DNA from: Plumapathes pennacea
Taxonomy: Eukaryota; Cnidaria; Anthozoa; Antipatharia; Myriopathidae
Length of the DNA stretch: 64,000 nucleotides
Direction: 5' to 3'
NCBI GenBank assembly: GCA_964036295.1
Contig: OZ038462.1
Span: 22,506,363 to 22,570,362, forward strand
In this document: piece by piece, positions 1-10,777 of the stretch
Position numbering within the stretch: position 1 is the stretch's first letter
Layout: every line of letters begins with the position of its first letter
Made by a program: the position numbers and the translations under genes
Notes under the pieces: generated by a model
What the model saw: the letters and a program-made list of their open reading frames with translations, nothing else
What the model was told of the DNA's origin: nothing
The model's database searches: none

Positions 1-194
1 TGGCGGCCGGAAGGCAAAAATACCTGGATAATAATAATAGGCCTCGTGTGGCGCTCAAAATGGGAACCTTTTAAATTAACTCCAAGAAACTGCGGCAATC
101 ATTAGGAATTTTTAAATTCTGGATCTCTGAACCAGAGCGAGACTGTCGCAAGCCAGAAAAGACAGGAGTTATTTGATGACCGCGGACTAGTGAC

Positions 195-1170
195 TTTTTT
201 TTTTGAAAACTTTTTGGTGACTGCAGGGTGGTAAAACTTTGCGGTGCCCTTCCCCCGGAGGGCCAAGTCACGCAGGCTAGCGGTGTAGTGAAAAGTTTTG
301 AAACATTTTGCTGACCGCGGAGTCGTGAAATGTTTTGAAAAATTTTGGTCACTGCGGGGTGGTGAAAATTCTCGAAAACATTTGATGACCGCCAGGTGGT
401 GACCATTTTTCAAAATTTGATCACTACGGTGGGTGCACAATTTTGAAAAACGTTGATGACCGCGGGGTGGTGAAAAATTTTGATGACCGCGGGGTGGTGA
501 ATTTTTTGAAAAATTTTGGTGACCGTGGGATAGTTAAAATTTTGTAAAATGTTGATCTCCGTGGGTTGGTGAAATTTTTTGTAAACTTTAGATGACTGCG
601 AGGTGGTTAAAATGTTGGAGAAATTTAGATGACCGCAGGTAGTGAATTTTTTTGAAAAATGTTGATGACTGCGGGGTGGTGATTTTTTCTGTAAACTTTT
701 GCTGACCTTAGGGTGGTGAAAGTTTCTAAAATGTTGATCACCGCGGATTGGTGGAAATTTTTGTTGAAAGTTTAGATGACTGCGAGGTGGTTAAATTTTT
801 GGAAAAGTTTGTAAGGCTGCAGGTGGTGAAAAACTTTGTAAAACTTTGATGACCTCGAGGTGGTGAACAGGTTTAAAAATTTTGGTGACTGCGGGGTGGT
901 GAAAATTTTTGAAAAAAATTGGTGGCCGAGGTGGTGAAAATTTTTGATGACCCCGCAGTGTTGAAAATTTTTGGTGACTGCAGGGTGGTGACTTTTTGAA
1001 AATTTTTGATAAGCGTTAGGTGGTGATTTTTCTTTTATTTTTGACGACCACGGGGGGGGGGGGGGTGAAATTTTTAGAAAAATTTTGGTGGTGAAGTTTT
1101 TTGAAAAATGTTGATGGCCACGGGGTGGTGAACATTTTTGAAACATTTTGATGACCACGGGGTGGTAAAT
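195..1170. repeat. AT-rich/GC-patched minisatellite
   Basis: A degenerate tandem array of roughly 40-50 bp units. Each unit alternates a T/A stretch (tttttgaaaaattttg) with a GC patch (gtgaccgcggggtggtga). Unit edges drift, and a run of 13-14 G lies near 1054. Apparent reading frames on the minus strand only reflect the repeat. The array lies downstream of the last visible exon of the SMC6-like gene, so it is either intronic or where that gene ends. Confidence 0.85.
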
Positions 1171-1476
1171 GCAGGTCTTTACAAAAAAATGCAAGGGGGG
1201 ACCCTGATAAGTGCCAAAAGTGCAAGAGGGGAATCTAATATACATAGTTGTACATAGTTCAGTATGTAGGTGATTAGCAGGTGGCAGGTGATTAGAGCAG
1301 TCAGAAGCAAACTTGTCCTTTCAATACATAATCAGCTGTATGTAGTTCAGTATGGAAAAATGGTACATGATCTCTTGCTTGGATTCAAGCTGGTCAGATT
1401 ATCAATATTCTCATAATACTACTCTGTATATTTTGTTTAATACAACACAAACATTGGGAGATTTTAGTTGGCTTAC

Positions 1477-4400
1477 CCTGTATCTGTCAATGGGGCTTGA
1501 GCTTTGTAGAAGGCTCCTGCTCATGTCTTGATTTAAGATAGACAGAGGACTATCAACCTGAGAACACAGAAGACAGACAATTTAATCACCACATAAAATG
1601 TGACAAAACAAGGGAAATCATTCTGAGATGAAAAAATTGATGGGAACAATTTGAATCAGGCTAAATCACAATAATGAATCCATTTGCTCATTAAATATGC
1701 ATGCTGCATGTTGCATGTGATTGACTGTCATGTATTGGGAACCCCTGTGACCTCTGACCCCTAGAACCTCCCTCCCTCCCCCCCCCCCAATAGCTCTGTG
1801 CCCTAATTGTGCTGGGACCCAAATTCCTGACCTGAGCCCTCCTGCTTTTAAGATTGCTACCTAAAATCAGATGCAATGAACTTGATCTATATGCCCGGCG
1901 GGGGGATCTCACAAAATGCATATACCTGTATATTAAAATGATCCAGCATACTTTCTAGTTCATCCTTTTTATTTGAGATCACTTTCCCTTGGAAAAACAA
2001 GAGAAATGCATCAGCAGGCTGCAATCCAGTAAAGCCATACAAGCTACCACAATTTTACATAAAAGGCTACTAGCTAGATTGTCCTGACAACTGGGCTCTG
2101 TTTGCATGAACTACTGTGGTTTATGGCTTTACAAGCTGCCAATTCATCATGCCATGATCAGACCAATTATATCATTGTTCTCGACGTATTTATCTTTCTC
2201 CATTATCACCATGATTGTCAACATGACAAACTAACCACAACCAGCAACAGCTGCAACAGCAACATCAAGATCGTCACCACTCCAACATTTCTTATCAATA
2301 ACACCATGTGCTTTCAATAATTATTGTCATTATCGCCACATTGATTACCACAAAAATCTGAACTCATTTAATTCCATTACAATTGTACAGGGCACAACAA
2401 AAATTCATTGACATATGACACACTTTTATTATAATTAAACCCTTACCCACTGCTGATTTCATTTTATATGTTGCAGTTCCATCAGACGTTATGCGCCTCT
2501 CCACTATCACAGATTTTCCATACAATTCTTCTTTAAAAGCATCGGCCCCCTGGTTCCTTAGTTGCACAGAAACTTGGGCATAGCTACAATGTAAGCAACT
2601 CTGTAATGAGTGCTTATTTAAGTCATACACATCAACATTAATAAATTTACAAGCAGGACATTCAGATCTTGGGTGCAGATAGGGATGGTGATTTATTGGT
2701 ACACTGATGTTTAGAACTTACAATAACTTTTTTCTAGCTGACTTTTATGTCATATAAACTATCATATAATTAAAAGAAAAATGAAAGTTCCAATACCATT
2801 TGCTCTGTAGGATGGGAGATTGACACAAGGTCACACCAATCACTTCCAGCCACTACAATATTGAACCCCTGGGACAAACTCAAATTGTTGTGGGCTGGTG
2901 GGTTGTTGGGGGAGGGGGGTGGGGGATTCATTGATTGCATTACCTGCATCCCTTCTTGATGAAGTCTTTAAGGGAAGTTCCTCTGTTGGTAACAGAGGCC
3001 TTTCCCCCCAGGGCAACAACAATTGCTGTAGCTATGCTACTCTTTCCACCTGCAAAGGATTCAAGCACAGCCAAAACTTGCTTCTGTAATTACAGACCAT
3101 TTCTGAGATGTCTGTTGGCCAAGTTCAAAACCATTTTTTTAAAATGAGTTTGATTTCGTATGAAAATGAGAACTTTTGTAAGAAACAACAAAATATTGCA
3201 CCATACATCTCGTTTTGAAAGAGGGAGGCAACAGGCATCTTTAAAATGGCCTATTCAACCTGACCAAAAATCAGTGAAAGAGATATCTTCTGATCTTAAT
3301 CAAACTTACTGCCATTTCTGCCAATGATGAAGTTAACATTGCGGCCAAGTGGCACTTCCAAATAACTGTGGCATGTAAAGTTAATTAATGTGATTTTTTC
3401 AATGATGCCCACTGTATCTTCTTCTTCTTCCTAACAAGATAAAAAATATTAAGATATATTATTTACACCTAATATCACACAACATGATAATCCCCCAACC
3501 TGTCACACAATTACAAACCTCACTCAGTATATTAACGATGGAGAGGTGTGATAGAGGCCAAAGTTCTAGGATACAACAGCAAAGATACCCAAAGAACACA
3601 ATTACCAGCTAATCTATTCATTCTGAATAAACTGCTATTCCGTCTGTTCTGCTATCAGCAGCAGAATACTATTCCCTTCATTTTGGAATTAGAATAGGTC
3701 CCAAAAGAACACGATTTGCACAAGTATTAATGACCATCCATTCCGGAATAGGATTTGATGGAATAGTCCCAAAAGAACATGCCCTGAGATTGCTTATAAT
3801 GCATGGATCAACTTAAACCCTGACCCCCCTCCCCCACCCTGGGATGATGTGGGGATAAGAGGGGCATTGAGGGGGATTTGATATAAAATGATGCTTGAGG
3901 GGGTGGGGGATTTGGAGTGAGTGGTAAATTTCAGTCCCTAGGCTGACCAGGATTTGCAGAAGAAAAAGATCAGCCACCCGGGGGGGGGGGGGGGGGGGGG
4001 GATGTGCTATACGGGGATGTGCCACTCAACAGGGTATACTTTTTGCCTCTCTGACTCTGGAACAGGGTATACAAATCACCATTTCTCTCTGGAACAGGGT
4101 ATATTTTTCATTCAGTCTGGCTCTGGAGCAAAGTCGATATTTCTTCCTGCCAGAATCCGTGATGATTCATAATGGAGTCTGTCGCTGCAAAACAGCACTG
4201 AACTGTTGCTTTAAATCACGCAACGCCACATGTTTATTCCAGCACGTCATTTCCAATTTGTGGAGTAGCCTCTAGTCTGGAACAGGGTATCTATTTTCAC
4301 CATTTTGTCTGTAACAGGGTTGCAAAATTGCCTTTCTTTACTCTGGAACAGGGTCAGGGTCACAGGGACTCAGCTGCACACCCCCATACTTAATTTAAAG

Positions 4401-4940
4401 GAGTGGCATGGCAAGCGCAAACGAATACGCTAGAAACCGGTTCACACGATAAATTTTCTAAAGCAAGCGCAGTTCTTTCTTCACTTGTCTTGCGCTTGCT
4501 TTACTCGTGTGAACTAGCCTTCACACCGGAATAGAAATAGACGGAATTCAGACCAGAAACGTGCTAGCATATTTTGACGGCAGTAAATTTGACACCACAT
4601 CAATCCCACGACCGACGCTGGTGCGTAGTCGTGCAAAATACCGTATCTTGCCAGTCGCTTTTGTCACTCAAATTACAATCTTTTCTTTTGAGATAACACT
4701 TAATTAGAACCGGCTTTCATGCGATCAAGCAAAAGCACGCGAAACGTATTAAAATATGTTGGACACTTCGACACATTCCCGCGAGACACACTGTCATGCA
4801 TTGCACGTTTCATGTCGCCTCACCAACAACATTGCTTTGCAGTCGTTTTGCAGTACCTCATTACTTGCACTCGTCCTTCTTCTTCTCTTCTTTGGATGGA
4901 CATTCGCTTCGAGATCATCGATTCGTCTCTTCCCCGACAT
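1477..4940 (-). CDS. SMC6-like paralogue, N-terminal ATPase head exons (partial, runs off left edge)
   Basis: Five exons match exons 2-6 of the complete SMC6 gene in this window: 3310-3430 (121 nt), 2944-3049 (106), 2447-2583 (137), 1926-1987 (62) and 1477-1557 (81). The last four have exactly the lengths and phases of the SMC6 exons; all have AG/GT borders. Seen: the family start of the head ([20 protein letters not shown]), a Walker A with GRNGSGKSS split by an intron at the same codon, and [11 protein letters not shown] likely first exon starts with the ATG at 4938-4940 ([14 protein letters not shown], followed by a KKRRRR basic patch). Its donor is either at 4857 or at 4824; both give phase 0. 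SMC6 is an ATPase of the SMC5/6 genome-maintenance complex. The sequence is clearly diverged from its neighbour yet shows no stop codon, so it may be a working second gene. Coiled coil, hinge and C-terminal head are not in the window. The call on exon 1 is an inference. Confidence 0.8.
3590..3790. repeat. Short dispersed repeat with ggaatag/cccaaaagaaca units
   Basis: Inside intron 1 of the SMC6-like gene, variants of attccggaatag...gtcccaaaagaaca occur at least twice. Related 'ctggaata/ccggaata' sequence appears at 53458-53590. No coding potential is seen. Confidence 0.4.
3980..4380. repeat. G-tract and 'ctggaacagggtat' repeat block
   Basis: A run of about 21 G at 3980-4000 is followed by at least five dispersed copies of ctggaacagggtat (consensus) at irregular spacing. 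It is the same style of repeat as the 'ctatttcagacc' elements at 7030 and 12305. It lies in intron 1 of the SMC6-like gene and is non-coding. Confidence 0.6.
4425..4535. mobile_element. Small MITE-like inverted repeat (ggttcacacg / cgtgtgaac)
   Basis: Inverted arms ggttcacacga and actcgtgtgaac enclose gcaagcgca/tgcgcttgc arms, so the segment can fold on itself. A related unit lies at 18851-18957 (ggctggttcacatg...gtgtaaacc). No target-site duplication was established. Confidence 0.5.
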
Positions 4941-5225
4941 AATGCAAAGTTTCTCCAGTAAACAAATCCATTCCAAGTGAGGTTTCTCCCCAGTCTCTCT
5001 TGCTGAATCGTCACTTCCGGTTTGGAACCTCAGTGGCGGGAAAAAACGAACAACCCAAAACTAAACAAACAAACAATCAAATGCTGCGCTTCGGATACCT
5101 TCTCGTACAAGCCCATGAGCCAAACGCACTCCCCGGCACTTTCATCTTATAGTTTTTCTGGGAGTTCAGTTTTCCTTTGCAGCGTTCACGGCCACGCAAA
5201 GGCTTCTGGTGCTGATTCGAGTTTT

Positions 5226-6565
5226 TCCCTGAGCGTAAGCGAGGGTAATAATCACGACGCTAACGGTGCAGTATCTCGCTATTTTGAGATTCCAAGTGGG
5301 TCGCCATCTCAAAATCTAATGTTCGTCTGTCAGTATAGTCAGTCAGTCAGTCAAGGGGCAGACAACACTTCATGTAAAGACTAACGGAAAACTATTCTAC
5401 TCCTTATAAGGCAGTTCGTTCCTTATAAAGGTTGCGTGCGTCGGATCTGATTTTGACAGATTTGAACTAAACTTTGAAGGAATGATTGATTGATTGATTA
5501 ACTGTTTTATTGATTGACATTTCGATTAATAAGTTTTTGAAATTGCTGCCACAAAAGGATGATATGACAGAGAGTATTAGAAGCAAAAGCGGACACAGCA
5601 GACAACTGAACTCCGCAAAGACAACAGCGCAAGAAAGCGGATCGGAATCAGCATCGTAAGCGGTTTTTTGAGGCATCTGAGGACAACAAACTCCCGATCG
5701 GCACTTATTCAGAAAGGACAAACAACAAAGGTTAGTCAGTGGAAATCGAACAATCACCGTGACAAATATATTCTACCCGTATCTGGTAACCCGATCACTT
5801 CAAGAATGTATGAAAATCTGTATGCTGATCATTTTCCCTCGAAGTATTGTTTTAATACGCTCCTGTCACCAGTTTCGGCCACCGTATTCGCTCAGAGCAA
5901 TCGGAACTTGGAGTCTTGAATGATTTAGCCAGATGTCTTATTTTTTCTTTCAAGACCAAAACTGTAACAGATGCTGTAATCTAAACGCGCGGTGATTGCA
6001 GCGAGAATCGTTCACAAGCCCTTTGAAGTATGACTGGGTCTGAAGCCCGTGTATAATTTGAAGTAAACCGTTCGAGTTTTGCTTTGATTCTGGAAGAAAT
6101 CATGCTGTTTTGAGCGAGTTCACATACAAAACAATTCAAGCTCATTAAATATGCATGCCTGGGTCTGGTGCATGCAGTCCAGAGTAAAAAAAAAAATCGC
6201 ACAGGAAGCCTATTTAATTGTATTGCCTATGAATTCAAAATTGGAAAATTAGTGTTCCATTTTTCCAGTACTACGGCGGCCGACGAACTTTAAGTATTAA
6301 ATTTTGAGAACGTGCAGAATGTGGCAGACTGTATGAATTTATAATTTGACGTGCCGACCGTGAGAAATACGTACAGCGTCACGCAATCGACCCTTTTTTC
6401 AACGCAAAAGTATAACACACACCATTCTTTTTCTCCTTCCTTTGCGTGCAGCACTTGATTTCGAAGAAAAGATTGGTAAAACAAAGGCTGCTCTTGTTGA
6501 GGAGTACCAAAGTAAGTCCAATCAATGGCAGAGCAAGGGGGTATCTGCGATTATCGTATTTCTAG
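5226..6565 (+). mobile_element. Helitron-like element, degenerate copy
   Basis: Shares several blocks with the better-bounded copy at 38321-39164: the 5' start TCCCTGAGCGTAAGCGAGGG, a cagacaacacttcatgtaaa block, a gtggaaatcgaacaatcacc block, a cgcgcaatcga-like block and the 3' end tatctgcgattatcgtatttctag. It ends in CTAG followed by T, as Helitrons do. The preceding base is T rather than the expected A. It is longer than the other copy because of extra internal sequence. No intact replication/helicase protein is visible. Another fragment of the family lies at 6685-6775. Confidence 0.5.
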
Positions 6566-7029
6566 TAATATGTGAAATCGTATCTTCTCTCTTTTTAATG
6601 TATTCTTCTCCGATGACTCTAAATTAGTATACATAATAAATTAGTCCTAACTCAACTTAAAATAGGATTAATCCCCGAGATCCTCTAATGACGCTAATGC
6701 TGTAGTATCGCGTTATTTGGAGACTCCAGGCGGGTCGCCATCTCGAAATTTAATGTTGTCAGTCAGTCTGGCGTACGACCTCCAGGCGCGGTTACTCAGC
6801 AGCTCAACTTTTAACCGCCATTTTGGTGATAAGCGATAGAGTACGAACGGAAGTGATTTTGTACAACAAGGTGTGGATACAAGGCCAAGCAGTTCGACGG
6901 ACGGCTGTAAACTGCCCGGATATTTTGCCACTGTATGGGAGGCAAGCTTGCTAGCCGTGAAACAATTTCTTTAAGGCATCGACTGGCCGACCTGAACATA
7001 ATCCCAGGCCTCCTGATACCTTAAAGGAG

Positions 7030-7310
7030 TGCAGCGCACTAGCAGCCCGGGGGAGGGGGTACTCCTCAAAATTTTGGGTGGGAGTGTGCCGCCCGGGGAC
7101 TGAAAACCCTTACCCTATTTCAGACCAAACTTTGCAATTTTCGGCCCTATTTCAGACCAAATATCAAATCTCTGACCCCATTCCAGACCAAAAGCTCAAA
7201 ATCAATACCCTATTTCAGACTAAAATGCTGAAAATGATACCCTTTGGGGCGGCACATACCTATATGGCTTAAATATGGGGGTACCCCCCTCCCCCTTGGG
7301 TAGGAGTCAT
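7030..7310. repeat. 'ccctatttcagacc' interspersed repeat, forward copy
   Basis: About four units of ccctatttcagaccaaa spaced by roughly 35 bp are flanked by gggggagggggtactcctca on the left and gggggtacccccctccccct on the right. The same element occurs in the opposite orientation at 12305-12545. The two copies form a long inverted pair across the 3' end of SMC6. It is non-coding. Confidence 0.8.
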
Positions 7311-8510
7311 GTAGCACGGACCTTGCATCAGTCATGACGATCACAACAGATGAACTCTTACGATATTTAGTAGTGACAAGGTTCTCTAGTTGGCCGACTT
7401 ATAAACGAGATATTTACGAGATTTTAATGGTGTGGACCGCGCCCACTCCAAGCGTTACTTTGCGCAACGTTATGGGGACTTTGAAGAACAATTTGAAACA
7501 ATGGGAAGTCCGGAAACAACTCATTCTGTCTGACACAAATAGCGAAGAGAAGCGAAATTTGACAGGTTAAAATGACCTGTCACCTTAACTGAATAAGAAC
7601 AGCAAGACAAAATTAGTTCAAAATGTTTTTATAACAATAAACTCAGATTTATATAACCTCTTGTTCTATCTATTCTTTTGTTTGAGTTCGTACAAAATGG
7701 GGGATAGATCTAATTTAAACTTTATAAAAGAGGTAAACGGAACATATATTTCATTATTTTCCTTTTCATTCCAATGTTTTTTTTTCTGTAATTTAGGGAT
7801 GGTGGACCCTAACAGGAACGATTCGAAGGTCACTGCATTCTACGTCGAGTACAGAATGCGTGATTTTAACCAAGCTTTTGCACTTGATCGTGCATATTTA
7901 AGGAAGACGCAATCGTCAAAAACGAATTGTCTCAGAGTATAAGCCACTTCCACAATCATGCGCAGTTCGTGACAGCTTGGTGGACCACCTGATTTACTAG
8001 TCAGACACTCGTTTATACGAGCACTAAAAAGTACATCTCCTTCCCGGTCTCTCACGGCCAATTGTATTTTTCGTGGTTTTTTTTTTGTGTGTGTGTGTGT
8101 TTTTTGTTTTCGCCACCGGGGAGGGAAAGGAGGGCCTGATCGCAAGTTATATTTGCTACCGCGCATGATTGTGAAAGTAACTTATTGCGAACAGTGCATC
8201 AAAACCGATAAAAATCCGAGAGTCAACAGCTAACAGGCAGTGTTTGCCGAGGAACTGGAGAAAGCCGCCAGGAGCGAAGAAAGAATTTAGATGAAGTTTT
8301 CTCATCGGATCCAGTGGTATTTTGTTCCTGCTGCCATCGCCAAAAGCGACGTCGTTGTTATAGAATTCTGTCTGGATGTCTTGCTTCCATCAATAAACCC
8401 CCTACAACAGAGCGCTTGGGCCAGTGAAGCTGTACGACCACCAAGCCACAAAGCCGCGTCGCTCGTAAGAGTACAACTTAGGCCATTTCTGAGAAGCCCG
8501 TTGCCTGTTT
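7311..8510. other. Intergenic DNA between SMC6 3' end and repeats, no recognised gene
   Basis: I recognise nothing with confidence here. A 78-codon frame at 7334-7570 has no recognisable domain. An exon-like piece follows ctgtaatttag at 7797 on the plus strand and reads GMVDPNRNDSKVTAFYVEY before ending at 7942, but no partner exon is evident. Confidence 0.4.
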
Positions 8511-8511
8511 T

Positions 8512-8622
8512 AAAGCGAGGCCTGGTGCGAAACCTTTCTTGCGGAAATTAGTTTGATTTACATGAAAACGAACATGCGAATTAAACTAATTTTCATAAAG
8601 GTTTCGCAATAAACCTCGTTCT
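8512..8622. mobile_element. Imperfect palindromic MITE
   Basis: The left arm (gaggcctggtgcgaaacctt, then ggaaattagttt) is answered by the right arm (aaactaattttc, then aaggtttcgcaataaacctc). The whole stretch can form an imperfect hairpin. It lies about 180 bp beyond the SMC6 stop codon on the downstream side. Confidence 0.6.
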
Positions 8623-8803
8623 GAAACAAAGGCAGCAAGTATCTCGGAAAACCGCTAGCCAGCTTACTCGTGCGACCCTCAATTCCAAGACGAGGCAAGA
8701 TGGGGCGCTACACTTCATGTACGTGCACATATTGAGTACTGCAAGCGCGGGATGGTTGAGTGTCCAGACAGCCAGTTCCCAACTTGTCTTGGCGGTTCTC
8801 GAC

Positions 8804-10777
8804 TTAGGCACTGTGGTTAAATTCCAGTGTCGTTTGATTTCTCTCGGGGTCCCTCAGTTTAAAAATCCTTACGTTCCGGCTGCTGCCGATGGCACTGTAT
8901 AAGAGAAGAAATGTTTACGTCAAACTACGTCATGTAAGTTCAACTTTAGCGTCAAGCAGTCCAACTCGGCACGACGCAAGGGCTTGAAAAAACCTCTTCT
9001 GTCTCACTAGCTCGAATTCAGGTAACTCTAGTCTTGAACATAATGCTCTTCTCATTGTCAACTGCTACCATGTCCGGAAAAGTCCACTAGCCCGTCCGGC
9101 ACAAAACAAACGTTTCTTGGCAGCCCTATGTCAAATTTTGCTATCCCCGGGTGTCGCACATTAATTAGTGGCAAATTCTCCATACTGTTTCATAATCTTT
9201 GGCGAGAGATTGAAGAAAATATAAAGGTTAATCACTCGGGGAGTGAAAGGGTTAACAATATAACGACGCAAACTAGTTCTCGAAAGGATTATCGCAGCAA
9301 TCCACAGTTCTCAGACGGACCAGCATTTCATTGTCGGCCCAGGCTACTCTAGCAAAGCAGAAGAAAAGTAAACACGAATCTCACCTCATGTCCTGTGGAG
9401 TGAGCAGAATGAACTGGCGATTTTCTTGCTCTTTGGCGACTTTCAGCAGCATTTCCATACTGATGCGACGGTTTACCATGTCCTGTACACACAAACACAC
9501 ACCAGAATAAACCATAACACCAAGGGTTAAGCATTTCCATACTGATGCGACGGTTCACTATGTCCTGTACACACACACAAACACGCACCAGAATAAACCA
9601 TAACACCAAGGCTTAAAATGTAACAAGGAACAAACATTTATAGAGAAATAAAATCATGATCAAAAATCCTTGGGACACTCCCATAACTGTTTGTTTGTTT
9701 TGTTTTTGTTTTTGTTTGTGTTTGTGTTTGTTGTTGTTGTTGTTGCCAAAATTGCTATCTTGAATATCACCGTGTATAATGCCAAATAGGTTTAAACAAA
9801 AAACAAACAAACAAACAAACAAACAAACAAACAACAACAACAGCCATCCGTTCCAACTGAACAATGTTGCACAAAAGATGTGCAAAACGTAACAAGGAAG
9901 TTGTGTTATGATGAAAACAAAGTTTGGACCTAATCCAGGATTAACCTTTGAACAACTAGAACTGGTGCACGACTCACCATGAACACATCAAATTCGTCCA
10001 AGCAACGGAATGGAGACTCCATCGCTTCCCACAGCGCCATGATGAACGAGACAGTGGAGAAGGAGCGCTCGCCACCCGACAGACAACGTGTGTCCTTTGT
10101 CAGCCTCTTGGTGCCCTTCTCAACGTTGACCTGAAAAAAACGATAGACTTTAACTCCTGCGAGTATTCAACTTGTCTGTTCGTCGCTTGTTGATTAGTTT
10201 AAGTCATGTATGTCAGTGCCTCTGTCATTCTCTGTCTGCCTTTGTCTCTTGTCTGTCTTTCTGTCTGACCGTCTACCTTTGTCTACCTGTCTGTCCTTGT
10301 CCGTCCGTCCGCGAATCTCTATCTTTTTGACACCTCAGTCGATTCATTTTATACGTCTATCTCCACGCCGACGCAGTCCAAGTTTAGTTTCCCTTTCTGG
10401 TAGTTTTCCATTTTATCTTTTTGTCTCCCTTTCCGTCTCGCAATGCATTGCTTGGTCTGTCTTAGCAAAGGGATGTTAGCACGCCAAAAATAAAACTCCT
10501 CACAAAGTTACAACCGGCTGGACTATCGCGACTACACGCAACACAGATGAGTGTAGCTACTAGATAACAGGTGGTGAATTATATAAAGACATGGAACGCA
10601 AACAAAGTCTTCAGAAACCTGCACAGTGAGCGCTTCGTTGTTGTGATCAAACTGCATCTTGCCGCCGTAACCGCGCTGCCCCAACATCATCTGGAAAAAG
10701 AACTTGGCTCTGACGGCAATAAAATGCCGGTAACTCACGTACGCTTTCGCGCGCCTTGCCATCACACCGTCCAATCG
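8804..10777 (-). other. SMC6: SMC6 C-terminal ATPase head (exons 27-30)
   Basis: Exon 27 holds [19 protein letters not shown]. Exon 28 carries the ABC signature [13 protein letters not shown] and Walker [12 protein letters not shown]. Exon 29 has [17 protein letters not shown] and FILLTPQDM. The short last exon (8804-8894) reads [20 protein letters not shown] and ends NHSA with a TAA at 8804-8806. It was located by its acceptor (tctcttatacag) and by its match to the ending known in SMC6 proteins. Confidence 0.9.

Noticed and set aside
71-1245. Minus-strand frames with HHP/FTTP repeats
   Set aside because: They are shadows of the left-end minisatellite and repeat in several frames at once.
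10210-10479. Plus-strand frame rich in Leu/Ser/Val
   Set aside because: A pyrimidine-rich 'ctgtctgtc' stretch in an SMC6 intron; no domain and no splice support.
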